A stretch of DNA of 64,000 nt from positions 23,430,200 to 23,494,199 of the forward strand of contig NC_064770.1 in assembly GCF_011397635.1 (NCBI RefSeq). Reading direction: 5' to 3'. Numbering within the stretch: the first letter of the stretch is position 1; each line of letters opens with the position of its first letter. The translations under genes and the position numbers were made by a program. This document shows positions 42,231 through 54,029 of this stretch, one piece after another. The notes under the pieces are model-generated. The model worked only from the letters and a program-made list of their open reading frames with translations, had not been told where the DNA came from and searched no databases. Source of the DNA: Epinephelus fuscoguttatus (lineage: Eukaryota; Chordata; Actinopteri; Perciformes; Serranidae).

Positions 42231-42990
42231 GTCACAACACAACTCATCTGATGATACTGAGATGATCCAAACAGTGCAGCCTGTGAGGCTGTCAGTATGA
42301 GGCTGTTTGTATATTTGTCTCTATAAGGGGCTGCACGTGAGGCCAGACGATGTTGTGCGTCTTCCTTACTGGAAATGGGAGCTATATTTGGACCCGTTTC
42401 CCTGGAAAGTACCTGTCCTTCCTTTTGCGCTTAATGCAGAATGATGGCACCTGCAGAAGATTACCCTTCAGAGGAGACTGTCAGTGTGGCCTTATTATCT
42501 TTCTGCTGATGACAGAATCACCACAGAAAGCCAGAGATGCTTATTCTCTCTTTCAAGTGGCCTTTGTTTCTAGGGGAAATGAAATTGTTTACGTGCTGAT
42601 GTTGCCTCAGGGTTTTGCATGCTACAGTAAGACTGGAGAAAATCTAGTTATCAGAGTCATTACCGCTTCTTGCTTTAATCTGTAACAGTAAAACAGTATT
42701 ACAGATTAGCTGCTTTAAGTATCTTTGACTGCAACGCCCAGACTGCTTCAGTGGCTAGTGGCAGACATTAACTCGGTTATAATTGATATGTTTATAATAA
42801 CAAAATGAAAGGGAAAGCTCATCGTGATGAACCTATAGAGAATTATCATCTGAATCTGCAGCTCCCTCGGCTTTACAGAGCTTTATAGGGAGTTTCAGCT
42901 TTTGTTTCAGCATTGTTTACCTGTCTAGTCAGTATTTTCTCTGCTTTGGTTCATTCTCGCTGCTCTCATAGAGTTGTTTTCATGCTCAGT

Positions 42991-44290
42991 GTTTACATGC
43001 ACAAAACACTCCAGTTTTTGTCCTTATTCCAAGAAAGACAATATTCCTACTACGCTGTTTGTGTGAAATTAGTGTCCCACTAATATTCCTGTTTTACATT
43101 CAGGTGTGCATACTTCGATTAATGTGCCGTAACAGTTCGTTTATCACAACAAAATATGAAAAAAAAAATTAGCTGCTGGAGCCGCTTGTGTCGTTTTTGT
43201 CCTTTGGATCAAAATAGGATTTTTTTCAGAGTATCCAACCGGTGGCGAACTTCTTTAACCGTGTGAACACAGCCTCCCTCGTTTATCCCTTCAGCCACCT
43301 TCTTGAAAAGGTCGGTGTTGCATAATTGCACATATCCAAAAAGCTGTTAATATCCTAGTCCAGTGATGCTCAACTTAGGGCCCCTGGCCGAATCTGTCTC
43401 TGGATAGGGTTCTGGATGCCCCCCAACCATTTTCTAATTCACAAATAAATGAAAATGAAAATAAATTGATTCACACTGCAAATTGTTTTGTTCTTTTAGC
43501 TAGGGTTGGGTGATATAGACAAAAATGACCCTATATCAATATACATGGTGTTGTCTGAATTTATATCTTGCTTGAAAATACATCGATATATCGTACATAG
43601 TCGTTATATCACCCAGACCTACTTTTAGTGTACATAAGGTGCCAGAATGCATAAAAAAGTAAAATAGAGCTTGTTTCTCAAAAAAAAGTGTCAGTGGAGA
43701 ATGCCCCGCAACCCCCGACAGAGGTCCTAGCTGAGCCCCTAATGTCCTAAATTCCTTGAAACGCCCCTGTGTACAAGTATGACTGCTGCAACTGCTCCCT
43801 GGCCTCCTGTCACTTTGCAAAAGTGGTCCCAAGCAAAGCAAGTCGAATATCTCTGTCCTAGTCTTTCATAATGTTTAAAAGTAGGTGTGTTTCTTCTTCC
43901 AGCCAGAAATGTGGGCTTTTAATTTTGGCAGTCATCTCTACCTCAGCCCTGCAAACTGTTGGCTAGTTGGTCTGTGTGGACAGCGCCCATGACAAGGCAC
44001 AGAGCCGACCATAAACAGGCAAGATGCTTCGTGACACAATCTACGGTAAGAATCCCAGTTGAGATGCATATCAGATCTGCTTGCGCTGTATACATGTCCA
44101 AAGATGGCTCCTTAAACCCGAATAGTACTGGCATATCCCATGTGTCTTAACTGGAAAATGCTGCATTTGGAAAAAGGTCTAATTTGGAATGTCTAAACAG
44201 AATATGCTGTTTACATGACGAGTGTCAAATTTGGGATATTGTCATATTTGGAATAGTCGTGGAAAAAGCTCCGAAAGTAGATAGGCAAAC
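42991..44290. repeat. Relic of a 'TTTACATG'-ended interspersed repeat interrupted by a MITE
   Basis: 'gtttacatgcacaaaacactcc' and 'ccttattcc' at the left and 'ctgtttacatgacgagtg' and 'tttggaatagtc' at the right resemble the two ends of a teleost element. The small MITE at 43501-43621 lies between them. Boundaries are approximate. Confidence 0.4.
43501..43621 (+). mobile_element. 121-bp hAT-like MITE with 8-bp target duplication
   Basis: The ends TAGGGTTGGGTGATATA and TATATCACCCAGACCTA are inverted repeats. The flanks CTTTTAGC (43493-43500) and CTTTTAGT (43622-43629) match at 7 of 8 positions, fitting a hAT target duplication. It resembles the ends of the 3021-3902 element. Confidence 0.75.
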
Positions 44291-45814
44291 AGTTCTAACA
44301 AATTCACTGTGTCATTGTAGAAGGGATGATACGTTAATCACAACTTGTTTCCGCTGCCCACAAGAAGACCAATAAAAATGAGTTATTGCCGGTTTAAAAA
44401 GACTTCTGAGGGTCTTCCTGTTTTGTATGCATCATCCGTCCTCCCTCCTGCTGTGAATCTTCCAGGCTGCTGCTGTAGCTCATTTTGAATGAGTGAAAAG
44501 AAATGTGAGAAATAACCCAAATGATCACTAGTTGCTCCACTTTAACCACCTTTGATCTAAAGAACATTTTCATTAATTTGAGCTTCTGACAGCCCCTTTC
44601 CACTAATGCTCATTATGTACTGGGTCCTCAATAACCCGCCACCTCAAGGTAAGGCATGTTCTCAGATTCCATTTGAAATTGTGAGCATGACCTTTTCTAA
44701 CTTAACCGCTGAGCAAAGCTGTGCCAGGCGGCTGCGTACAGTATATCCCTTCCTGACCTGCTCTCTCCTCTGCTTACCCTGCGGGAGATTTCTAATGAAG
44801 CAAGACTGGGTAATCTGCTTGGCTGAAGTGATTAATATTAGTAATTCTCCATCATCATATCTTCCCACTATGGCCTGGTGTTATCCCGACCCCAAACACA
44901 TCAGCTGCCTGCCAGCCGGCCGTCTATATCACAGCATATTATATTGATTGCCTATAATGAGGCTGTCATGGCTGTGTTTATTTATGATGGGGCAACAAGA
45001 GAGGTTTTTATGTCATGTGGATATCAAAGAGAATCAACCAAGGCCGGCGGTTGTGCTGACTCTGAAACAGAACATCATTTGTATTCTGGTCCACAATATT
45101 AATTTGTCCCAAATCCTTGTCCACCTTAAGTCCTCAGAACATTAATTGATTAGCTACATTAGGACTGATTTGAGTACAGAGCAGAACCTAACAGCAAATG
45201 GTCCTTGTGATGAATGTTACGTGTCCCTTCGCGCCGGCCCTATTACTTCAGGCTCTGCAGCAGGTATTGGTTATTGGGAGAGCCATTTGTGCTTTTGGGA
45301 GACTCGCATGCACACGCACACATTCACACTCACACACCACCTTCCCTTACTCTATGAATGCTATTCCGTAGGGACGTACTGCCAATCAGCAAAGTGTACA
45401 GTATTTGCCCGAGGCTCTGTGGAGAATTACTTATTACGGCTGCTACCTGTGACCTTGAAAAAGGATAAATGAGGCTGGTTTTGAGGTTACACTTCAAGAC
45501 GCAGGGATGGAAAAATGGAGGCGAGAGAGAAGTAGACAGGGAAAGTAGATGAACTGCTCTCAAATGTGGTCCAGTTCTGCCGTCAGTTTTGGTCCAGTGG
45601 GTGGTGGCACTAAAGAGCAGACCTGCAGCAGTGTTGCCTTACCACCACTGCATTAAACCTCCATGTAACTGGACCTCAGCACTGAGCTCTAGTGTGAAGC
45701 TCAAGCAGAGAAAGGGAGGCTGCACACATGTAAGCCTCTGGATTTCACACCTAGGTGCCCTGACACACCACGACAATGGTCTGCTTTCAGTGAGTGGTGT
45801 GTTCCACACATAGA

Positions 45815-46230
45815 CCGTATGAAAAATGGACGTAGCTACCGTGATGTCACCCATTAGTTTGTGGACTGCTGTTTTGAAGCCTCAAGTTCAGCATTTCAGC
45901 TGTCGCCATCTTGATTTTTTGGAGCCAGAAGTGACCAAATTTGGAGCAGAGGGTAGAGGTGTTTTTTTTTCTTCAGTTTCCACTGTGAAAAGTTGTGGAT
46001 GGTACCAATGGAACCGTTCTGTACATTCTGTACCGTCCCCATTTTTGGTCCCCCCTCTGTTGGGGTACCTAGCACACAGATCTGGTACTAAAAGGTGGAG
46101 CTGTGAACACTGCAGTCTGTTGATTGGTCAATAGTGGACGGTCACCCTGCTCAGGGCTGAGTTGTGGCTGGTTTTGAGGCTCATGTAACCACTGTTCATA
46201 CCGTCAGAGCCAGTGGAACCTGTTGGTGAA
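45815..46230. repeat. Interspersed repeat relic
   Basis: 'tagaccgtatgaaaaatggacg', 'gtgatgtcacccatta' and 'tcgccatcttgattttttggagcc' are blocks I recognise from a repeat spread through percomorph genomes. A second, unrelated-looking piece with 'ggtaccaatggaacc' follows. The family and ends are uncertain. Confidence 0.4.
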
Positions 46231-48192
46231 TGAAATCACTTTGACTGGCAGTTCAGCTCAGCGCACGAGAAGAGAAACAGAAGTGAGGAAAGTAAACAAA
46301 CAGCTAAAGTCAACAGGGTGTGAGATCAAACTTGTTATATTATGTAAGATTTTTTTTCTTTAGGCTTTGATTCATCAGCAGAAATGTTTCGTAATTGTTT
46401 TTGTCATAGTTTACTATTAACATTGGGTTATGTTGTTGATGTGCTAACTGGCTAACTAGCATCTTAAATCCATCCTGTCGGTCTTCTGGTTTCCCATTTT
46501 GAACGATGTATACAAACTGTTGCTGCCTGCTGGTATGGAGAGTTATTTCCTCTCATGCCACAGAACGTACAGTACGTGCTAGTTGGCTGTTGGCTGTAAT
46601 ATTTGCGGTCTGTTCAAGTGCAACATTTTGGCTTGGATACAGGCGACATGAGGTGACACAACAGTTGGCCTTCATTGCCACTAGTTCTTTGATGTCGGTT
46701 TGGTGGGTCTGGGCCTTAAAGCTCTGTCATTGTGTGTGTTTTTGTGTGTGTTCTGTCAGTCTACACACTGCTGTACTTGACAAAAAGTTAAGCGGTTTGA
46801 CTTTTTCACCCGACTATATACACAGATGTCTTCTACCCCTGCCAACAAATCAAATACCTGGCATAATTTTCGTCTAGACTCTTGAGTCCAAATCAGTATG
46901 CACACACAGCATTCAGCCCTACTGTAGAAAGACAGGAGGGGGTCTATAGTGGACTGGAGTGGCTTACTACAAGGAGGGGGTGAGGAGGGGCTGACATGGA
47001 GCCAGAGTACGGTTCGGCTGGGGTGGCAGCTGTTGGGATGGTGTATTAAAACCAGCGGTAAATAGATCCTAGAATTAATAATATGCAGCATCCTGCGTTG
47101 TGTAGCTGCCCTTTCATCTTTAGTCTGGGAGGGCAACGTGGCTCTTCAGAGGCTGCCAGGGGAACAGGCTGCTGGGGGGATTCTAGGCTGCTATATTATA
47201 TTGCAGCGACCGAACCCTGCCTAGAACACCTTGCTTCTGCATGGTAGATTACAGCTCTGCCGAGAGTGTAATGGCATAATACATCACGCTGCATTGTACA
47301 ATAGCGCCCTGTTCTGCGTATTATAGTTCAGCACAGCATGGCATTGTAGCCTGCAGCAACGCAATCTCATCATTTATCATCTTTGGCCTTATCATACCGA
47401 GCAGGTCTGCAGAGCTTCGGGATCGCTTGTCATGCTCTGCAAACACGGGGCCATCGTGCCAAGGTTATTGAAGGTCTGCGATGTGGTGATTAGCTGGATT
47501 TTTATAGCTGCAGTCATTTAAGTTATCTGCTGTGTCACACTGTTACTCAGCAGGATCTGACTACCTGTACTCGTTCAGGAGAACTGTGCAGCAAGGGTAT
47601 CACTTGCTGCTTCGACCCAGCAGGCAATGATAGATTTGTACTCAGTGTGTAATGAATTTCTGGATCAAGAGCAGAAAAGCAGAAAGCATTTTTTTTCAAA
47701 AGGCTGTAAATAATCGTACCTGCACGGCCCTGTGAGCTTTCTATTGAACTGATACTGTTGGAGATATTCCTCTGAACATCTACGTGTCCTGTTGTGCTCC
47801 ACTTAATCCTGACAAGTATCAGCAGACCCTGCAGATCCCTCAGTCCCCCTATAGGGGACAGCTGTCCTATTGGCTCAATGGTGAAGTGTCCTGTCTCTAT
47901 CTGCTCTGACAGAGATGACCCAGGGCGAGGTGGATGAAAGAGTCTGATATCAGTGCCACCACTGCCTGTCTGATAAGGAGCCACGCATGCGAGCTGCTGA
48001 CATGGCTGAGCATGTGGAACAAACACAAACACATGTAGCATGTGGAGTGTAACATGCTACATGCTGTTTGACTTAACTCAGAAGTTTCTTGCCTTTTTGA
48101 TTTAGTAAGTTAGGCACACAAATCATTTTCAATGGCAGTGCTGACACTGGGTGATGCTCAGGTGACTTCTTAGGAGTTGAGACTTCTGAATT

Positions 48193-48432
48193 ACCTCTGC
48201 CAAGGAGGTTAGGTTTGTTTGTCTGTCCGCAGGATTACGAAAAAACTACTGGCCAGATTTTCATGAAACTTGGGGACGGGGTGTAGCACAGGCCACGGAA
48301 GAACCCATTAAATTTTGGAGTGGATCTGGATTACGAGGCAGCTCCACAAATTATTTTTTACTTTCATTAACATTGCGAGATTCGGCATTTGGTCTTGCCG
48401 GAGGTCTGCGCTCTTGGAGTGGCCTTTTGTAA
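48193..48432 (+). repeat. Interspersed repeat with 'CTCTGCCAAGGAGGTTA' head
   Basis: The blocks ACCTCTGCCAAGGAGGTTA, 'ggattacgaaaaaactact', 'ttttcatgaaacttgg', 'aagaacccattaaatttt' and 'ggaggtctgcgctct' form an element that I recognise as recurring in many fish and other animal genomes. No coding sequence is seen and the family is not assigned. Confidence 0.55.
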
Positions 48433-48701
48433 TGCGACAAAAAAATAAAGCATCATTAAGTGCTACATTTTAATGAACTTATAAGGTTCTAGCTAAGTGA
48501 AATGAAAAGTTTCCTTGCGTGTAAATATGTTTTGAAGACACATGATTGTTGTATTATCACAGTATTGAGTTGGAGCCGAAACGGTCAGTCAACGAATCGA
48601 TAACTCGACCAAGAGAAAATCAATCGCTAACTAATTTGATAATTGTTTTGTCGTTTCAGTCATTTATCAAGCAAAAACACAAAACATTTATGGTTGTAAT
48701 A

Positions 48702-48772
48702 TGATAAATCGATATATTTTCAAGCAAGATTTAAACTCAGACAACACCGTTCATATTGATATAGGGTCAAGT
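48702..48772 (-). repeat. Fragment of the 43501 MITE family, reverse orientation
   Basis: The reverse complement matches the core of the 43501-43621 MITE ('gaccctatatcaatat', 'ggtgttgtctgaat', 'cttgcttgaaaata', 'tatcga'). Terminal repeats are missing. Confidence 0.6.
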
Positions 48773-49784
48773 TGCCTTACATAACACGCACTAGTGTGCA
48801 TCTCTCCTCTCTCACACTCTCCATACAGCTCCGCCCCACTCACTCACTCACTCACTCAGAAGTTCTAGTGCAACACTCAGAGAGACACAAAGCTGCTCCT
48901 CTGTTTAATCTGTCCGTTAATTAGTCTACAGTGTGACATCGGTCGATATGTTGCATGTGCTACGCTAAATCAGTCTGTGAGATGAATGAAATCCAATGCT
49001 GCGCTGCTAGTTTGTGTGTGAGATGGATCATAGCGTGTTGTGGTTCTTCTTGGTAGTTGCAGTCTATTGTGTGACATGGATGCAGGTGACAGATATGTTT
49101 AAAAAAATGCAGCAACAACACCAACGTTTCGTATACAAGACGTATGCAACGAGGACAAAGTGTCTCTTGCTCCACCCCTCCCTCGCTCTGTGCATAAATA
49201 AGATTAATAGCCTAAATAAATAAAAATATTTAATCATTGTCCAGCACTAGATTCATGTTAAAGGACATAGAAAATGACATTTTATTCTACTTGATACCTT
49301 TATACTCATGTTATAGTTTTGTGTCCTGTGCTGCAAACCTTCAAACCTCTGTAGCCCCAGTGCAAAAACGCTATTGTACAGCCCTCCTACTCTATTTTAT
49401 ATAATTTATCATTTACATGTTGTGCAGCTGTATATTTTCAAACAGAGAAAAAAATCCCCGTCTTTGCATTTTATTTTGATCACAGTCTGCTTTTACAAAA
49501 GTGCATGTGACATCTCAAATGTGGCTTTGACCTGCAACTGAGCATGTAGCCCATTGCCCAGTTTCAGCTCTTCTGATATGAGGATTTGCTACTTTCCCCT
49601 GTTTTGTAGCATTGTAAATTGATGACTTTGAGTTCTTGACTGTTGCTCCGACAAAAAGGAGATGTCACCATGGACTCTGGGAACTTGTGATTAAATTGTG
49701 ATTGTCTTTTCTATTTTCCAGCATTTTACAGTCTAAACAGTTGAACAGTTTATCAAAAAATATAATGAAAAGATACAGACTTGG

Positions 49785-49990
49785 AGTTGGTAAATGGACT
49801 TGTACAGCGCCTTTCTAGTTTTCTGACCCCTTTAAGCGCTTTAACATGGCATGTCACATTTACCCATTCACGCACTCACACACACAGACATTCATACCCT
49901 GGTGGCCGAGGCTACCGTACAAGATGCCACCTGCTACTTAGTTAACCTTTCACACACACTCGTCTTCGACAATCTTCCGATTAGTGGACA
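49785..49990 (+). repeat. Interspersed repeat ('TAAATGGACTTGTACAGCGC')
   Basis: 'taaatggacttgtacagcgc', 'tttaagcgcttta', 'cacatttacccattcacgca' and 'ctggtggccgaggctacc' are blocks of a widespread teleost repeat that I recognise. The boundaries are approximate. Confidence 0.5.
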
Positions 49991-51794
49991 TGGATGGATA
50001 GATAGAAAGAGAGATAGAGAGTGATTGAAAATAAGCTCTAGTTTGAGTTATCAGATATCTCGATATCCAGCTGATATCACTGCATCAACATTTTCCGAGT
50101 GTAACAAAAGACAATAGAGACTTACCCACAAGACCTGTCACAGTCTTTACACATTTTTAACACAAATAACGCCATTTATCTCCTCAGGGCGTCTGGTGAA
50201 ATGGGAGAGTAATGTGCTATGACTCCACATTTCAGCTGCTCCATTAGCTACCATTAAACCGGTGGGGTAATGCAGTGCAGCCATGCATCGGTCTGTTGTG
50301 TGGAGGTGGTCATGTGGCAGATATTTACTTTCTCGTATAATTATCCCATAACTCACGGAGGTTAGGACTAGCGGAGGATGAAGGGAGTGTTTATCTGCAG
50401 GATGGTATACATGATGTCTTGGTTATGTGTTGTTTCTTGTGTTCAAACTACAAAGTGTGTAGTTACCTCACAGCTTTTCTGGTATTTGCAGTTACAATCA
50501 TGAATAGAAGAGGCATGCAGACATGATTACCAGAAGAGCTGGACTCTAAAATCATCTCTACAGTGTCAGAGACATCCTGCCATCTTGATATGCTTTAGCA
50601 TAATGTAGCTTTCCCTCATTGCATACAGCAAACCAATCTGTTATCATGTGCCGTAGGAGTTTTTTTACATATGCAAATGTGCCGTGAAGATCTGCTTGTA
50701 TATCGTCATGCAAACAACTTCCCCTTGTGCAGACAAAAAATAGAAAGCAGACAAGAGGAAGGGGTGTAGCAAGAGAGGAAATAAGCAGATATATACAGAG
50801 TCAGATGGATAGTGTTGCCCTGTAAGCTTCCTCCCGTTAAGGGCTTTTGTGTGGCTCTGCCATGACACCAACATCAGCACAACTCACGGGGAAGGATGTT
50901 TCCCATATGTAGCAATGCACACACTTAGCCCAGCTCTGCAACCTGGGCCTAGCAAGGCTAATTGCCATGGCAACAAGCTATTGAAAGGGGTGTGGGTCAG
51001 CTGGTAACAGACAGCTCGTTTTAGATGGAAGGACTGGAGCTCTGACTGGGAGAAAGGGGCCAATTTGATTTTTTTTTCAGTTGAAGCTCTGGCCTCCATA
51101 TTGAGGTAAAAGCCAAGCGAGGGCCTATTTTTATGCAGCCACTCTTCGCCGCCACATCTCTAACCGACACCTACACAGATACAAATTGCACACATTTTGA
51201 CTTTTCTTTGTAAACCTTGAAAAAGTTAAAGAAATACACGCGAAGGCATCTCTGCATCTTTCTCTCGATGCATATCTCCACTTTATTTTTGATATTAAAT
51301 CTGTACTCACACAGTGTGAGTTGAGCCGCGCGTGGGGCTAAGCTCTCCTCGCGGCCGCGCAGATGCTCGGGTGATAAATTGCTATCATGAGTCATTGATG
51401 CATCCTAAGCTTTTCTCCTTTGTGATCAAGGGTACAGAAAATACCAGCGCTCCTCCTAACAGACACACACTGCTGACATTGACAGATGGAGCTCAGTCTT
51501 AAGGTGACACACACAATGAACCCCCCCCCCCCCAAATCCACCCTCCCACACACAGACACACACTCACTTCCACAGACTCACTCTTATGCACTTTGCGTCC
51601 AAGTACCCTACATGCAAACACCCACACATGCAGCCGCACCCTGTCCGTGTTTGTGGGCTGTAGTGACTCGTTAGTGTGCACAGCGGGAGTGTGTGTGTGA
51701 TAAATGGCTATGTGAATTATGAATGAGGGAAGATGACGGGGGAGCCAGTCCACCCTGAAGCCTGCTACTGCACTCAGCCTGTGCGGATTGACTG

Positions 51795-51796
<2 letters not shown>

Positions 51797-51829
<33 letters not shown>
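51797..51829. repeat. (GT)n microsatellite
   Basis: A run of about 16 GT units in the adcy9 intron. Confidence 0.95.
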
Positions 51830-51831
<2 letters not shown>

Positions 51832-52216
51832 TGTACACTAAAAGTGTGTTTTCCTCCATGAATTCCTTCAGTATATTTCTGTCCGTTAGAACTGCATGCC
51901 TAAGTATTTTATTATTAGCGGGCCGTGAAGTGGATTTTAGAGTGTCCAGGAAGGAGGCCTCTATTTTAAAATGTTCGTCACTCACACCCTTTTTCTGGTT
52001 TTATAGCAGGACACTTTTAAATTAAGTAATTTTCCTTGGCTCACTTCTGACCCCTCTTTTCTTCCCCTGCACCCTTTCTTCTCTCCACCTATTCATTCTC
52101 CCATTATCCCATTATCTTTTCAGTACCCATATATACTTATCTATAGCTATTAATCTTAAATCTTCTGCGATCCCTCTTGTCCCTCATTATCTTACATAAT
52201 ACAATTTTGTTTTGAG

Positions 52217-52218
<2 letters not shown>

Positions 52219-52269
<51 letters not shown>
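52219..52269. repeat. (GT)n microsatellite
   Basis: A pure run of about 25 GT units, the longest dinucleotide tract in the window and probably length-variable. Confidence 0.95.
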
Positions 52270-52274
<5 letters not shown>

Positions 52275-52686
52275 GAGCTCAAACAATTAGCCAATTAAAC
52301 CACTTTGCTAATTGCCAAAACTGGGATAACTGTGTGTTTGTTGTAACGTCATCAGGCTTTTGGACTGTCTGTTTTATGACCACTTAACAAACCAGTGAAA
52401 AAAATTATTTTTAGATTCATTGAAATGAAATTTTGTTTGCCCCCCTTCTGTACTGTACAATCTTGGAACCCATCAGCTGTCGGTCTGATGATGATTTAGC
52501 CTCTGGGGAGGGGGGGCATGGCCAATATTTCAGAGCATCCGGTGCAGCCAGCGGATGTCCAGATAACAGATCCAGGCCGAGACTTCCTCCTCTTGAGACG
52601 CAAGAGTGGACTTGTAGTTTAGATATAACTAATCTCATTAAACAGTTGAATGCAGACTCCAAAAAAAGCTAATAAAAAGCTAAATC

Positions 52687-52870
52687 TTGGGGCGTCGTTA
52701 ACGTAGTGGATAGTGCCGGCGCCCCATGTACAGAGGCTGCAGTGGTCGCAGGTTTGACTCCGGCTTGCAACCCTTTGCTGCATGTCAACCCCCACTCTCT
52801 CTCTCACCCCATTTCAATCTGTCCTCCTGTCCATTAAAGGCAAAAAGCCCCCCAAAAAAATCTTAAAAAA
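52687..52870 (+). mobile_element. tRNA-derived SINE copy 2 with 13-bp target duplication
   Basis: GGGGCGTCGTTAACGTAGTGG (A-box-like TAACGTAGTGG), then GGTTTGACTCC (B-box-like), CCCTTTGCTGCATGTCAA, 'ttaaaggcaaaaagcccc' and an A-rich tail. It is flanked by perfect direct repeats AAAAAGCTAAATC (52674-52686 and 52871-52883), the mark of LINE-mediated insertion. Same family as 8420-8603. Confidence 0.85.
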
Positions 52871-53384
52871 AAAAAGCTAAATCATCGGATAATAGCTGAT
52901 GGGCTCCAAGATTGCATTGCGGCTAATGCGTTCTGCCTACTTTGCTGTCCGCATGGACTGCATGCAACCAAAGTCCATTTTAATGTGACAGGTCAATACT
53001 ATTCAGACTACAAACAGACATTAAACAGAAGTCAAAATTCTGTCCTGTTGCCAACAAATTCTGTATACACATGTACATATCTGTTTATAAAGATTATGTG
53101 TTGTACAGCTTGCCTGTTTAAGTCACCACTTAATTTGGGTAGTCTGCCAGAGAGTTTATAGTGTATCTTTAACATTTCAATAGTGTATCAGTTGAGATTC
53201 GACCATTCAGCTGTGTCGCTTTATTCTGTAGATATTTAACAGATTATCAATGGAGCTCACATTCATGAGCATACCTTTGTATTTTCAAAAATAATTTAGT
53301 TGAATATACTTTTACCCAAAGTATACAGCATAGGTTGAGTAAATACTGCTAGTTCACGTTCAACTGAATTATTCTGAGAATATA

Positions 53385-53710
53385 ATAATAAACTTTATTT
53401 GTAAAGCACTTTTCAAAACACAGTTACAAAGTGCTTTATGAGACAAATAAAATAGTATACACCATCAAGATAAAAACAGCAATAAAGAATTGAACATAGG
53501 CTAAGAGCTTGTAATAAAATTAAGTTAATAATAAGATTGATTGAAGGAGTTCGACAGCTGCGGGGCTGTAACGGAAAATGCCCGGTTTCCTTTTGTAACG
53601 AGGCTGGCTGTAGGAACCGTTAGGAAGGTCCCACCTGAGGAGCGCAGGTAGCAGGCCATGTAGTGCTTTAAAAGTCATCAGTAAAAGTGTAAAATCAATT
53701 TTGACCCTTT
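53385..53710 (-). repeat. Interspersed repeat ending in 'AGCACTTTTCAAAACA'
   Basis: 'actttatttgtaaagcacttttcaaaa' style sequence with 'acaaagtgcttta' and, further right, 'cctgaggagcgcaggtagcag' and 'gtagtgctttaaaagtcat'. These recur in teleost genomes by my recollection. Open frames on the minus strand here are not convincing genes. Confidence 0.45.
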
Positions 53711-53751
53711 GACATATTGACGTCATACTGTTACCCACGGCAGCAACAATC

Positions 53752-53874
53752 ATGGCTGAAAGCGAAATTATTACCAACTCCGCGGTGGTTCCAAAAAGAG
53801 GAGCAGCTTCAGTAGTGTGGAATAAACTGTCCTGGATGTTTTATGAACAGCCCCGGACTTGTCAGACTGTTTGA
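53752..53874 (+). pseudogene. Remnant of a hAT transposase N-terminus (BED-finger-like start)
   Basis: A 40-codon frame opens M-A-E-S-E and continues V-P-K-R-G-A-A-S-V-V-W-N before a TGA. The V-P-K-(R/K)-G-A-x-S-V-V-W pattern is how many teleost ZBED-type hAT transposases begin, just before the zinc-binding cysteines. Here the Cys/His ligands and the catalytic region are gone. A hAT-like end (TAGTGGTAGGCGATATGGCCC read on the minus strand) lies about 230 bp downstream at 54086-54106, so both may belong to one deleted element. Confidence 0.45.
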
Positions 53875-53988
53875 GCGACTTACCGCTCAGAGGGAACTCA
53901 TTCAGCGGCTCCTCTGGCAGCAGCACAGCGTCTCTCCCTCTCCTCTCTCACTATATCACTTGTTACAATTCTATTTTCTTTTCTAAGA

Positions 53989-53997
<9 letters not shown>

Positions 53998-54026
<29 letters not shown>
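53998..54026. repeat. (AT)n microsatellite
   Basis: A run of about 14 AT units between the transposase remnant and the hAT-like end. Confidence 0.9.

Positions 54027-54029
<3 letters not shown>

Noticed and set aside
47547..48041. 164-codon open frame on the minus strand
   Set aside because: No domain recognised. Part of the stretch might be conserved non-coding DNA, but not a supported gene.
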